A stretch of 64,000 nt of DNA, taken from contig NZ_AP018828.1 in NCBI RefSeq assembly GCF_003966695.1, positions 836,001-900,000 on the forward strand. The letters run 5' to 3'. Positions 37,617 to 45,834 of the stretch are shown here, piece after piece. Numbering within the stretch: position 1 is the stretch's first letter; every line of letters begins with the position of its first letter. The position numbers and the translations under genes were made by a program. Origin of the DNA: Asticcacaulis excentricus (GTDB taxonomy: Bacteria; Pseudomonadota; Alphaproteobacteria; Caulobacterales; Caulobacteraceae). The notes beneath the pieces were generated by a model, which saw nothing but the letters and a program-made list of their open reading frames with translations, was not told the origin of the DNA and did no database searches.

Positions 37617-38018
37617 CTATTTGCTATTGATCAGGTACTGTGCCTTACGCACGACATCCCTCAGGTCTTCATCGACGAGCAAGACCAGCGCCTCCCCGAA
37701 ACCAACGAATCTGGCCTCATCGGCATCGTCCGCTGCCTTCGGTTCGCCCTCAGTCCAATGCGCCAGATAGTCAATCAGCGCATAATGAAAATCTGGCTCA
37801 ATGATTTCATAGACATCAATCAAGGGCCCAAGTTCAGCCTTGCACCCTGTTTCTTCTTTCAATTCTCGTAAAGCGGCCGTTCTGAGGCTTTCGCCCCACT
37901 CGACCTTGCCGCCGGGAATGGACCAATGACCTTTGCGCGGTTCACGGCCCCGCCGGATCAGCAGCACCTTATCGAAACTGACGCAAACAACGCCAACACA
38001 GACTTTTGGGGCTTGCAT
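37617..38018 (-). CDS. NUDIX hydrolase
   Basis: A 133-residue cytoplasmic NUDIX enzyme. The Nudix box is clear: GGKVEWGESLRTAALRELKE followed by ETG, matching GX5EX7REUXEEXGU. It begins APKVCVGVVCVSFDKVLLIR and has REPRKGHWSIPGGK directly ahead of the box, as in ADP-ribose pyrophosphatase and MutT-like enzymes. Members cleave nucleoside diphosphates linked to another moiety; substrate is undetermined. It stands alone between the SPFH unit and the divergent FAD oxidase. Confidence 0.9.
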   Translation of the reverse strand: MQAPKVCVGVVCVSFDKVLLIRRGREPRKGHWSIPGGKVEWGESLRTAALRELKEETGCKAELGPLIDVYEIIEPDFHYALIDYLAHWTEGEPKAADDADEARFVGFGEALVLLVDEDLRDVVRKAQYLINSK

Positions 38019-38073
38019 TGCCAGAGCCTCTCACCTAACGGAACCACACATCGTTTTATGCAGGTAATACAGC

Positions 38074-39510
38074 ATGTCCGACGCCGCCAGTGATTTCGCC
38101 CAATGCCCCCCCGTCGCGCCCGAAGTGATCGCCGAGATCAAGGCCGTGGTCGGTGACGCCGGCTGGTCCGATGACGAACTGCGCGTGACGGCCAAGCTGA
38201 CCGAATGGCGCGGCAAGTGGAAAGGCCACACGCCGCTGCTGGTCCTGCCGAAGACCACCGAAGAACTGTCGCAGGTCGTCAAAATCTGCAACGCGCATGG
38301 CGTCGCCATCACCCCGCAAGGTGGCAATACGGGCCTTGTGGGCGGTCAGATTCCGTTTGGCGAAATCCTTGTATCGCTGGAGCGTATGCGCGCCATCCGC
38401 GACGTGGCCCCCACCGATGACACCATGGTGCTGGAGGCCGGGATCACCCTCCTTGAGGCGCAGGAAATCGCCGAAAAGGCCAATCGCTTCTTCCCCCTGT
38501 CACTGGCGGCTGAGGGTACGGCGACGGTCGGCGGCGTGATCAGCACCAATGCCGGTGGCACAGCGGTCCTGCGGTATGGTGTGACGCGCGATCTGGTCTC
38601 CGGCCTTGAGGTCGTCCTGCCCAACGGGGAGGTTTTCAATGGCCTGAAGCGCCTGCGCAAGGACAATACGGGCTACGACCTCAAGCAGATGTTCATTGGC
38701 GCCGAAGGCACGCTGGGCATCATCACCGCCGCTTCGCTCAAACTGTTCCCGGTAATGAATTCACGCTGCGTGGCCATTGTTGGCTTTGAAACCGCGCAGA
38801 AGGCCATCGACCTTCTGGGTCGCGCCAAGCAGGAAACCGGCGGTCAGGTCGAAGCCTTTGAGTTGATGGGTCGCTATGGCCTGTCGCTGGTGCTGAAAAA
38901 CATCCCCGACACGCGCGAGCCGCTCGAAGGGGAGTATCCCTGGTACGCCCTGATCGAGGTGGCGTCTGGCGACCCGGACGGTGCGGAAGGCTCGATGGAG
39001 CGCCTTTTGACGGCGGCGTTTGAAGAAGAGCTGATCGTCGATGCGGCCATTGCTCAGAACGAAACCCAGGCCGCGGCCTTCTGGCGTCTGCGCGAAGAGC
39101 ACTCTGCCGCCGAAAAGGTCGAGGGCGCGGCGTGGAAGCACGACGTCTCCGTACCCCTGTCGCAGATGGCCGACTATATCGAAAAGGGCGCGGCGGCGGT
39201 CGAAGCCTTCCTGCCCGGCGCACGTCTGGTCACCTTTGGCCACGTCGGTGACGGCAATGTGCACTTTAATGTCATCGTCCCCGAAGGCATGGATGCCGCC
39301 GAATTTAACGCCCTGCGCGATCAGGGGGCCAAGGTGGTGCACGATCTGGTGCATCAGTACGAAGGCTCGATCTCGGCCGAACACGGTCTCGGGCGCATGA
39401 AGACGCAGGAGGCGCTTCAGTACAAGGACCCGGCAGCGGTCGAAGCCATGCGCGCCATTCGTCTGGCGCTCGATCCGAAACGGATAATGAACCCGCACGT
39501 TCTGTTTTAA
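38074..39510 (+). CDS. FAD-binding oxidoreductase (D-2-hydroxyglutarate/D-lactate dehydrogenase-like)
   Basis: A 478-residue flavoprotein of the FAD-linked oxidase C-terminal family that oxidises D-2-hydroxy acids. The N-terminal FAD-binding (PCMH) domain has TPLLVLPKTTEELSQVVKIC and AITPQGGNTGLVGGQIPFGE, then AEGTATVGGVISTNAGG and FIGAEGTLGIITAASLKL. The C-terminal catalytic domain has the metal/substrate motifs FGHVGDGNVHFNV and SAEHGLGRMKTQ and ends RIMNPHVLF. The best guess is D-2-hydroxyglutarate dehydrogenase, which would recycle the by-product of SerA; D-lactate and glycolate oxidase subunits share these motifs. No operon partner is seen. Confidence 0.88.
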   Translation: MSDAASDFAQCPPVAPEVIAEIKAVVGDAGWSDDELRVTAKLTEWRGKWKGHTPLLVLPKTTEELSQVVKICNAHGVAITPQGGNTGLVGGQIPFGEILVSLERMRAIRDVAPTDDTMVLEAGITLLEAQEIAEKANRFFPLSLAAEGTATVGGVISTNAGGTAVLRYGVTRDLVSGLEVVLPNGEVFNGLKRLRKDNTGYDLKQMFIGAEGTLGIITAASLKLFPVMNSRCVAIVGFETAQKAIDLLGRAKQETGGQVEAFELMGRYGLSLVLKNIPDTREPLEGEYPWYALIEVASGDPDGAEGSMERLLTAAFEEELIVDAAIAQNETQAAAFWRLREEHSAAEKVEGAAWKHDVSVPLSQMADYIEKGAAAVEAFLPGARLVTFGHVGDGNVHFNVIVPEGMDAAEFNALRDQGAKVVHDLVHQYEGSISAEHGLGRMKTQEALQYKDPAAVEAMRAIRLALDPKRIMNPHVLF

Positions 39511-39528
39511 ATCGAAAACAGGATCGGC

Positions 39529-40380
39529 TCAGCCGACCTTGGTCGGGTCCAGAGCGGCCTTGGCCTCTTCGTTGCGCGCCTGAATGCGGTGCTTGGCCAT
39601 GCGCGCCACAGCCGTCATAAGTTCGGGTATGACGAACGGTTTGGGCAAAAGTTCATCCGCTCCGGCATCCTTGGCCGCCGCCAGCACGTGCATGGCGCCG
39701 ATCTTGTCATTGATGCCTTCGGACATGGCCAGGGTGCGGATGTGCGGATAGTCCTTGCGTAACTGCATGATACCCTCGACCCCGCCCATGCCGGGGATGA
39801 GCACCGCGGTTATCACCGCATCGACCAGACCCAGATTGTGGTCAAACAGCACGTCTTCCATCGTGTTGGCGACACTAACCCTGTAACCCACCTGTTGCAG
39901 GGTCATGCCGATAAAGGTGCGCAGTTGCACGTCCGGATCAACGACCAGCACATGGAAGTCCGTCTGCCGTGCGCGGTGAAACTTGAGCGTCTCGCTCAGC
40001 AATATTTTCAGTTCAGACGGATCGACGGGTTTGGGCAGCATGAAATCCGCCCCGGCCTGCAAGGCCTGCTCGCGGACCTTTTGAGTGGCGCCCGCGCCCT
40101 TCCAGACAAAGGACATCAGGGCAATCGGCGTGTCCTGCATCAGGCTTTTGAGGCCGCCGACCTTTTTCAGCATGTCCACGCCATCGACATAGCCGTCCAT
40201 CACCAGCAGTTGAAAGCGGTTATGCTGTAGCGTGCGTGTGGCCATGACCTCATTGAAACACAGCACAGACGTCCAGTTCTGACGGCTCAGTTGACGCGCC
40301 ATTTCACGCGCCTGATCCCGGTCGGAATCAAGCACAAGCACGCTGCCGTAAGTTGCGGAAGGCCCTCTTTCCGCGTTCAT
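39529..40380 (-). CDS. Tandem response-regulator receiver protein, second receiver degenerate
   Basis: A 283-residue protein of two CheY-like receiver domains without an output domain. Receiver 1 (~12-130) keeps the acidic pair VLDSD, a candidate phospho-acceptor in LLVMDGYVDG, and the Lys in FMLPKPVDPSEL. Receiver 2 (~140-260) keeps LVVDPDVQ and ELLPKPFVIPEL, but the acceptor position reads DAVITAVLIPGMGG, with Ala where Asp is expected. It may act as a phosphorylation-independent partner or scaffold in a signalling pathway. No histidine kinase is adjacent. Upstream, 40381-40672 is AT-rich and carries no gene I can support. Confidence 0.85.
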   Translation of the reverse strand: MNAERGPSATYGSVLVLDSDRDQAREMARQLSRQNWTSVLCFNEVMATRTLQHNRFQLLVMDGYVDGVDMLKKVGGLKSLMQDTPIALMSFVWKGAGATQKVREQALQAGADFMLPKPVDPSELKILLSETLKFHRARQTDFHVLVVDPDVQLRTFIGMTLQQVGYRVSVANTMEDVLFDHNLGLVDAVITAVLIPGMGGVEGIMQLRKDYPHIRTLAMSEGINDKIGAMHVLAAAKDAGADELLPKPFVIPELMTAVARMAKHRIQARNEEAKAALDPTKVG

Positions 40381-40672
40381 CTTTGCCCCTTAGCTCACAG
40401 TGAGGTACGCAACGCCTAATCAAACACAGAACAAGGTTCAGAATTTGCAGTTAAATTCCTTAAAAATTCAGAAATATAACATTTTACCCAATGAAAGCCC
40501 TTAAAAACTCGCCAAAAACGCGCATTTTTGCTTTATCCTTATCAAATCTTTATTTGAGAAATACCCGAGCAGGCATTCCGCACCGGCTCCACAGATACGA
40601 TGTCACAGGATTGAACACACCACTGCCCGCAACCCCCTTTGCAGCGCAGGGATTCGCCGTTAAACAAACCGC

Positions 40673-41440
40673 ATGATCCTGCTGCTTTCCCCTGCCAAAT
40701 CCCTGGACGAAACGCCGGTTTCGCCACCTCTGCCGACCAGCGAACCGCGCTTTACCCGTGAGACCCAGAGCCTGCTCAAGGTGATGAAGGGCAAAAAACC
40801 GGCTGACCTGCAGCGGCTGATGGATATTTCGGCCAAGCTGGGGGAACTCAACCATCAGCGCTACAAAGCCTTTGCCGATCAGGCCGCCCTACCCGCCGCC
40901 CTGATGTTCGATGGCGATGTCTATACGGGTCTGAAGGCGCGGGACCTTGATGCCGAGGGGCTGGCCTTCGCGCAGGATCACGTGCGGATATTGTCGGGGC
41001 TTTATGGTCTGCTGCGCCCGCTCGACCTGATCCGGCCCTATCGGCTGGAAATGGGCACCGGTCTGGAAACGGGCAAGGGCAGTACCCTCTACGCCTTCTG
41101 GGGCGACCGCATCGCCAAAGAGATCGTGGCGGATGCGAAAGCCACGGGCAGCGACACGGTGCTCAATCTGGCCAGTCAGGAATATGCCCGCGCCGCCCTG
41201 ACCAAGGCGTTGAAGCTGAAGGTCATTGAGGTGAAATTTCTCGAGATCAAGGGTGACAAGACCTCGATGATTTCCTTCTTTGCCAAGAAGGCGCGCGGCC
41301 TGATGGCGCGCTACGTCATCGACCACCGCATTACCGATCCGCAAGCGGCCAAGGCCTTCGATTCCGAAGGCTATCGCTTTGTGCCGGAACACTCGTCAGA
41401 GACGGTGTGGACCTTTTCGCGCAAGCACGCCGACGTTTAA
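40673..41440 (+). CDS. yaaA: Peroxide stress protein YaaA
   Basis: YaaA (DUF328/UPF0246) limits free intracellular iron during peroxide stress and has a DNA-binding fold. The 255-residue protein begins ILLLSPAKSLDETPVSPP, the invariant family start, and continues with QLQRLMDISAKLGELNHQRY-like and VRILSGLYGLLRPLDLIRPY-like segments, then YALGLE-type ETGKGSTLYAFWGDRIAKEI, VKFLEIKGDKTSMISFFAKK and ARGLMARYVIDHRI. The length is as expected. Its stop overlaps that of the convergent sua5-type gene by three bases. Confidence 0.93.
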   Translation: MILLLSPAKSLDETPVSPPLPTSEPRFTRETQSLLKVMKGKKPADLQRLMDISAKLGELNHQRYKAFADQAALPAALMFDGDVYTGLKARDLDAEGLAFAQDHVRILSGLYGLLRPLDLIRPYRLEMGTGLETGKGSTLYAFWGDRIAKEIVADAKATGSDTVLNLASQEYARAALTKALKLKVIEVKFLEIKGDKTSMISFFAKKARGLMARYVIDHRITDPQAAKAFDSEGYRFVPEHSSETVWTFSRKHADV

Positions 41441-42366
41441 CCCACAAACCCCGCAGCGCGTTTGAGGCGGTCATTGATCGCTTCGCCCAGCCCCTCCGAC
41501 GGGATCGGCGCGACGCAGATACGGGCGGGCTTATGCGCATCGGCCTCTCGCAGATAGGCGAACAGGTTGGCCGCGGCTTCCGACAGCTTGCCCGTAGGGC
41601 TGAGGTTGAGGAGTGTCCCCGCAAAATCCACAACCTTATCCACCGGGCCGAAGGCCAGATACACACAGTCGGCGGGCGGGTTTTGCACATCTATATCCAC
41701 AGGTGCGTCGGGCGCGTAATGCAGGCTGAGACGGCCCGGTGAGCGGTGCCCTTCGGCGGCGTCATCGGCCAGAGGCCCGACGATCGCCTCGACCTCTCGC
41801 CGCGTCACGGCACCGGGGCGCAGGTAACGCACGTCGCCCAGCAGGCTGACCACCGAAGATTCGAGCCCGACCTGACAATCACCGCCATCGACCGATGCCC
41901 CGACAAAGGCCCCGGTTTCGCTGAGCGCATCGGCAAAGCGTGTCGGACTGGGGCGACCTGATCGGTTGGCCGAAGGGGCCACCACGCCGCCTGCAAAGCC
42001 TTCGAGAAGGGCGCGCGCCAACGGATGCGACGGCACGCGGATCGCCACGCTGTCAAGCCCGGCACGCGCCAGATCACAGACCTTTTGCGTATCGCGCACC
42101 GGCACCACCAGCGTCAGGGGGCCGGGCCAGAAGGCCTGCGCCAGAGCCCGCGCGCGATCGTCGAACACGCCTATGGCTTCGGCCGCCGCCAGCGACGCCA
42201 CGTGCACGATCAGCGGATTGAAGCGCGGCCGCCCCTTGGCTTCAAAAACTTTTGCCACCGCTGACGGATCATCGGCACGCGCCCCCAGCCCATAGACCGT
42301 CTCGGTCGGCAGGTGGATCAGTTCGCCGCGTTCCAGCGCGGCAATGGCATCGGTAACAGTTGACAT
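41437..42366 (-). CDS. L-threonylcarbamoyladenylate synthase, Sua5 type
   Basis: This enzyme makes threonylcarbamoyl-AMP from Thr, bicarbonate and ATP for the t6A37 modification of ANN-decoding tRNAs. The protein is 309 residues from the ATG at 42366; the open frame upstream runs through repeat DNA. The N-terminal YrdC domain has LIHLPTETVYGLGARADDPS, VFEAKGRPRFNPLIVHV and VAIRVPSHPLARALLE, and VVAPSANRSGRPSPT. The C-terminal ~100 residues (PGRLSLHYAPDAPVDIDVQN) form the extra Sua5 domain, so it is Sua5 rather than the shorter TsaC. Both carry out the same reaction. Confidence 0.92.
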   Translation of the reverse strand: MSTVTDAIAALERGELIHLPTETVYGLGARADDPSAVAKVFEAKGRPRFNPLIVHVASLAAAEAIGVFDDRARALAQAFWPGPLTLVVPVRDTQKVCDLARAGLDSVAIRVPSHPLARALLEGFAGGVVAPSANRSGRPSPTRFADALSETGAFVGASVDGGDCQVGLESSVVSLLGDVRYLRPGAVTRREVEAIVGPLADDAAEGHRSPGRLSLHYAPDAPVDIDVQNPPADCVYLAFGPVDKVVDFAGTLLNLSPTGKLSEAAANLFAYLREADAHKPARICVAPIPSEGLGEAINDRLKRAAGFVG

Positions 42367-42374
42367 AACTCTAT

Positions 42375-42551
42375 CTCTCCTTCCTGTGCCGCAGGCATGG
42401 GGAGGGGGCGGCGAACGAAGCGAGGCCGACGGAGGGGGGTGACTCGGGAGCCGGAAGGCCCGAAGCCCTTGAAACAGAAGGGCTATCCCCCTCCACCCTC
42501 TACGCTGCGCTTGAGGGTCCCCCTCCCCATCGCTACGCGACAGGGAGGAGA
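42375..42551. repeat. GGGGAGG-type composite inverted repeat
   Basis: A ~177-base element filling the 228-base gap between the sua5-type gene and the cytochrome b561 fusion gene. The outer arms CTCTCCTTCCTGT and ACAGGGAGGAGA face each other. Inside are GGGGAGGGGGCGG, GGAGGGGGGTGA, ATCCCCCTCCACCCTC and GGTCCCCCTCCCC, which can pair in several ways. It is related by sequence to the smaller hairpins at 5612, 22897, 49132 and 62543. Confidence 0.75.
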
Positions 42552-42594
42552 AAAGGATGGCGCGCCATATCACACCACGGCGCGCGCGTAAGCC

Positions 42595-43860
42595 CTATTT
42601 CGTCGTGGCCGTGACCTTGAGATCAAGCGACACGGCATTGGGCACGGCGTCCGTGGCCGTCCATTCGCCGGAACCCACCCCGTAGTCCAGACGATTGAGT
42701 TTGGCGGTGGCGGTCATCACGGCCTGTTTGCCGTTGATTTTCAGCGTAAACGGCAGGTCGAACGGTTTGGTCTGCCCATGCAGGGTCAGGCGGCCCTTAG
42801 CGAGATACTTATCCGGCCCCGTCTGGGTGAAGGTCGTCGCCTTAAAGGTTGCCTTGGGGGTGGCGGCCGTGTTGAAGAAGCTGTCGCTTTTCAGCGTGTC
42901 GTCGCGGGTGGAATCGCCGCTGTTGACCGAGGACAGATCAATCACCACCGTCGCCTTCGATTGATCGAGGCGTTGCGGATCGAAGGTGATATCCGCCGTA
43001 TAGCCGCCGAAACCGCCCTTGATGGCCTCACCGTTAAAGGTGGTGGCGAAATGAATATATGAGGCCGCCTTGCTGACCGTCCATACGGGCACGGCTGCGG
43101 ACACCTCTGTGGATGATGAGGCCGATTCTGTGGACGATGTCGATTCGCTGGTTACGGCTTCGGGTTCCGCTGAGGCCACCGTTTCCACTTCAGGTGCGGC
43201 GACGGGGGCCGGTTCCGGCACACTGGCTCCGCGCATCATGAAGGTGGCCAGCACAAAGGCCCCAACCACCACCACGGCCGGCACCAGCCAGCGGACGTTC
43301 AGCGCGCTTTGAAGGAGGGTCGGTTTGGGCTCCAGCCCCGGCAACATGCGCGTCACCGTGTCATCCTTGTGGATGAAATGGTGCATAAGCGCCGCGCCAA
43401 CGTGCAGCGGGATCAGGACGTAGAAGATCAGCTTGGCAAACAGGCCATGCAGCGCCTCAAACACCTCATGCGTCTCATGCCCCAGCGGCAGGTGCGGGAT
43501 CGGCACGACGCCGAACCATAGGGTCGGCACCGGCACCTTGGCCGTTGACACCAGTGCCCAGCCGCTCAGCGGCAGGCCGATCATCAGCACATAAAATCCG
43601 ATATGCACGGCGCGCGCCGCCGCCATCTGCCATTTGGGCCCCTCAATCTCCGGCGGGGCCTTATAGGCCACCCGCAGGCCGATGCGCACAAAGGTCAGCA
43701 AGAGGATCAGAAAGCCCACCGACTTGTGCATCTGATAGCGCGAGAACAGGCCCCCGTCCTTGTCCTCCAGCGTCCAGCCCAGAAAGACCATGTAAAAGAT
43801 CAGGGCGGCCATGGCCCAGTGCAGGTAGCGCGAGGCGCGGTGATAGGTGGCGGGCGTCAT
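42595..43860 (-). CDS. Cytochrome b561 - YceI fusion protein
   Basis: A 421-residue inner-membrane protein with two domains. Residues ~1-180 are a four-helix di-heme cytochrome b561 (YHRASRYLHWAMAALIFYMV, YQMHKSVGFLILLLTFVRIG, LHVGAALMHHFIHKDD) with paired His ligands. A further helix (WLVPAVVVVGAFVLATFMMR) and an acidic Ser/Glu/Thr-rich spacer follow. Residues ~255-421 are a YceI domain (PVWTVSKAASYIHFATTFNG, AVNSGDSTRDD-like and GSGEWTATDAVPNAVSLDLK), an isoprenoid-binding lipocalin-like fold. The spacing suggests electron transfer from quinol to a periplasmic acceptor. The start at 43860 follows GAGGAG; the longer frame is not supported. Confidence 0.9.
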   Translation of the reverse strand: MTPATYHRASRYLHWAMAALIFYMVFLGWTLEDKDGGLFSRYQMHKSVGFLILLLTFVRIGLRVAYKAPPEIEGPKWQMAAARAVHIGFYVLMIGLPLSGWALVSTAKVPVPTLWFGVVPIPHLPLGHETHEVFEALHGLFAKLIFYVLIPLHVGAALMHHFIHKDDTVTRMLPGLEPKPTLLQSALNVRWLVPAVVVVGAFVLATFMMRGASVPEPAPVAAPEVETVASAEPEAVTSESTSSTESASSSTEVSAAVPVWTVSKAASYIHFATTFNGEAIKGGFGGYTADITFDPQRLDQSKATVVIDLSSVNSGDSTRDDTLKSDSFFNTAATPKATFKATTFTQTGPDKYLAKGRLTLHGQTKPFDLPFTLKINGKQAVMTATAKLNRLDYGVGSGEWTATDAVPNAVSLDLKVTATTK

Positions 43861-43991
43861 GGAACGACTCCTCAGATGTGCGTTGCGGAACACTATGCCG
43901 ATGCGGCGTGCAAAATCAACGGCTATATGTAACTAATAAAATTACATATCAAGCCCTGCCCTGTTTTGCGCGTCTTTTCTCTTGTGTCCTA

Positions 43992-44021
43992 AGGGAAGTT
44001 CACGGAACTGTGAATTTCCCT
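43992..44021. promoter_or_regulatory. Palindrome upstream of acyl-CoA dehydrogenase
   Basis: Twelve-base arms AGGGAAGTTCAC and GTGAATTTCCCT with a single mismatch are separated by GGAACT. It lies 55 bases ahead of the acyl-CoA dehydrogenase start. It could be an operator for a dimeric repressor (for example TetR-type fatty-acid regulators) or an RNA hairpin in the leader. The rest of 43861-44076 shows nothing clear. Confidence 0.4.
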
Positions 44022-44076
44022 GCCGCCACGTCATGCGTCATCAGGAAATCAGTAGAATAAAAGCTGAGGAAATCCC

Positions 44077-45831
44077 ATGACCTACCGTGCCCCGCTCGCG
44101 GATCTCAAATTCAGCCTGACGGCGGTAACGGGCATTGAGCGCCTGTACCAGAGTTCCGCCTATCCCGATTTCGACGGCGATCTGCTGGATGCGATTCTCG
44201 ACGCCGCCGGGCAGTTGTCCGAAGAGGTGCTGGCCCCGCTCAACCGCGTGGGCGATACGCACGGCGCGAAGCTCGAAAACGATAAGGTCACCGTGGCACC
44301 TGGCTTTGCCGAAGCCGTCTCCGCCTTTGCCGAAGGTGGCTGGGCCGGTCTGGGCGCCCCGGTGGAACACGGCGGGCAGGCCATGCCCAAGGCGCTGGAA
44401 ATGGTGGCCTATGAGATGTTCCACGCCGCCAATATGGCCTTTGCCCTCTATCCCACCCTGTCTCAGGCGGCCATCGAGGCTTTGCACCACCACGGCACCG
44501 AGCGTCAGAAGGCGCTCTATCTGCCGCATCTGACCAGCGGGGAATGGTCGGGCACCATGAACCTGACCGAGCCGCAGGCGGGCTCCGATCTGGCGCTTCT
44601 GACCAGTCAGGCCGTGCCGGATGGCGATGCCTACCGCCTGACCGGGCAGAAGATCTATATCACCTGGGGCGATCACGAAACGCGCGACAATATCCTGCAT
44701 CTGGTGCTGGCGCGACTTCCCGGCGCACCTGAAGGGACGCGCGGTATCTCTCTGTTTTTATGCCCGAAATACCTCGTCAACGAAGACGGCTCTCTGGGTG
44801 AACGCAATGCCCTGCGCGCCGTCGGGTTGGAACACAAGCTGGGCATCCACGCCTCGCCCACCTGCGTCATGGCGTTTGAGGGCGCGAAGGCCGAACTGGT
44901 CGGGCAGCCGCATCAGGGGCTGATGGCCATGTTCACCATGATGAACGCCGCGCGTCTGGCCGTCGGCGTACAGGGCGTGGGCATTGCCGAACGCGCCTAT
45001 CAGCAGGCGCTGGCCTATGCGCGTGACCGTCGTCAGGGCAATTCGGTCCTCACCGGCGAAAAGAAGGCCCCGATCTTCGACCACCCGGATGTGCGCCTGA
45101 TGCTGGCCCTGTCCAGGGCCAAGATCGAAGCGGCACGCGGCATCTGCCTGCTGACGGCCATGGCCGCCGACGATTATCGCCTGAACGCCGACGCCCGCGT
45201 GAAGCGCCGTGAGGATTTTCTGGTCCCCGTCGCCAAGGCATGGGCGACCGATATCGGTGTCGAAGTGGCCTCGGCCGGGGTGCAGGTGCACGGCGGCATG
45301 GGCTTTATCGAAGAGACCGGCGCGGCCCAGCATTACCGCGACGCGCGTATTGCCCCCATCTACGAAGGGACCAATGGCATTCAGGCCGGCGACCTTGTGG
45401 GGCGCAAGCTGGGTGACGACGCCGCCTCGGCACTGGAGCTTAAAGCGGATATCCAATCCTATATTCAAAACAATGATTTAAGTGACGATCTTAAAGCGTC
45501 GATCGCACAGCTTGAAACCGCCCTGACGGCGTTTGAAACCGCCAGCCTGTGGCTGGTGGCGCAGAAGAAAGCCCGACCGGCAGACGTACAGGCCGGGGCG
45601 ACCGCCTATCTGAAACTGACCGGCGATGTGGTCGGCGGCTATGTCCTGTTGCGCGGCGCGGTCGAAGCGACGGCGCGTCTCAAAGCCAATGACGGCGATC
45701 AGGCATGGCTGAAGGCCAAGGTCGAACTGTGGAAGCTCTTTGCCGCGCATATCCTGTCGCACGCGCAGGCCCTGCACACCGCCATCACCGCCGGAGCGGC
45801 CTCGCTGGAGGCCCTGTCCGAGGGTCTCTGA
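44077..45831 (+). CDS. Acyl-CoA dehydrogenase, long form
   Basis: A 584-residue FAD-dependent dehydrogenase of the longer subfamily that includes MMPA-CoA dehydrogenase (DmdC) and several fatty-acyl-CoA dehydrogenases. An N-terminal extension (YRAPLADLKFSLTAVTGIER) precedes the ACAD core. Core motifs are GEWSGTMNLTEPQAGSDLAL, TGQKIYITWGDHE, GVQVHGGMGFIEETGAAQHY and the catalytic Glu in PIYEGTNGIQAGDLVGRKLG. The C-terminal ~120 residues (SDDLKASIAQLETALTAFET onward) are the extra domain of this group. It probably serves beta-oxidation; the substrate is not deducible. The palindrome upstream may regulate it. Confidence 0.9.
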   Translation: MTYRAPLADLKFSLTAVTGIERLYQSSAYPDFDGDLLDAILDAAGQLSEEVLAPLNRVGDTHGAKLENDKVTVAPGFAEAVSAFAEGGWAGLGAPVEHGGQAMPKALEMVAYEMFHAANMAFALYPTLSQAAIEALHHHGTERQKALYLPHLTSGEWSGTMNLTEPQAGSDLALLTSQAVPDGDAYRLTGQKIYITWGDHETRDNILHLVLARLPGAPEGTRGISLFLCPKYLVNEDGSLGERNALRAVGLEHKLGIHASPTCVMAFEGAKAELVGQPHQGLMAMFTMMNAARLAVGVQGVGIAERAYQQALAYARDRRQGNSVLTGEKKAPIFDHPDVRLMLALSRAKIEAARGICLLTAMAADDYRLNADARVKRREDFLVPVAKAWATDIGVEVASAGVQVHGGMGFIEETGAAQHYRDARIAPIYEGTNGIQAGDLVGRKLGDDAASALELKADIQSYIQNNDLSDDLKASIAQLETALTAFETASLWLVAQKKARPADVQAGATAYLKLTGDVVGGYVLLRGAVEATARLKANDGDQAWLKAKVELWKLFAAHILSHAQALHTAITAGAASLEALSEGL

Positions 45832-45834
45832 GGC

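Noticed and set aside
40440-40500. Possible CtrA box upstream of the tandem receiver gene
   Set aside because: TTAA half-sites are present but with five-base spacing, and the AT-rich surroundings make chance occurrence likely.
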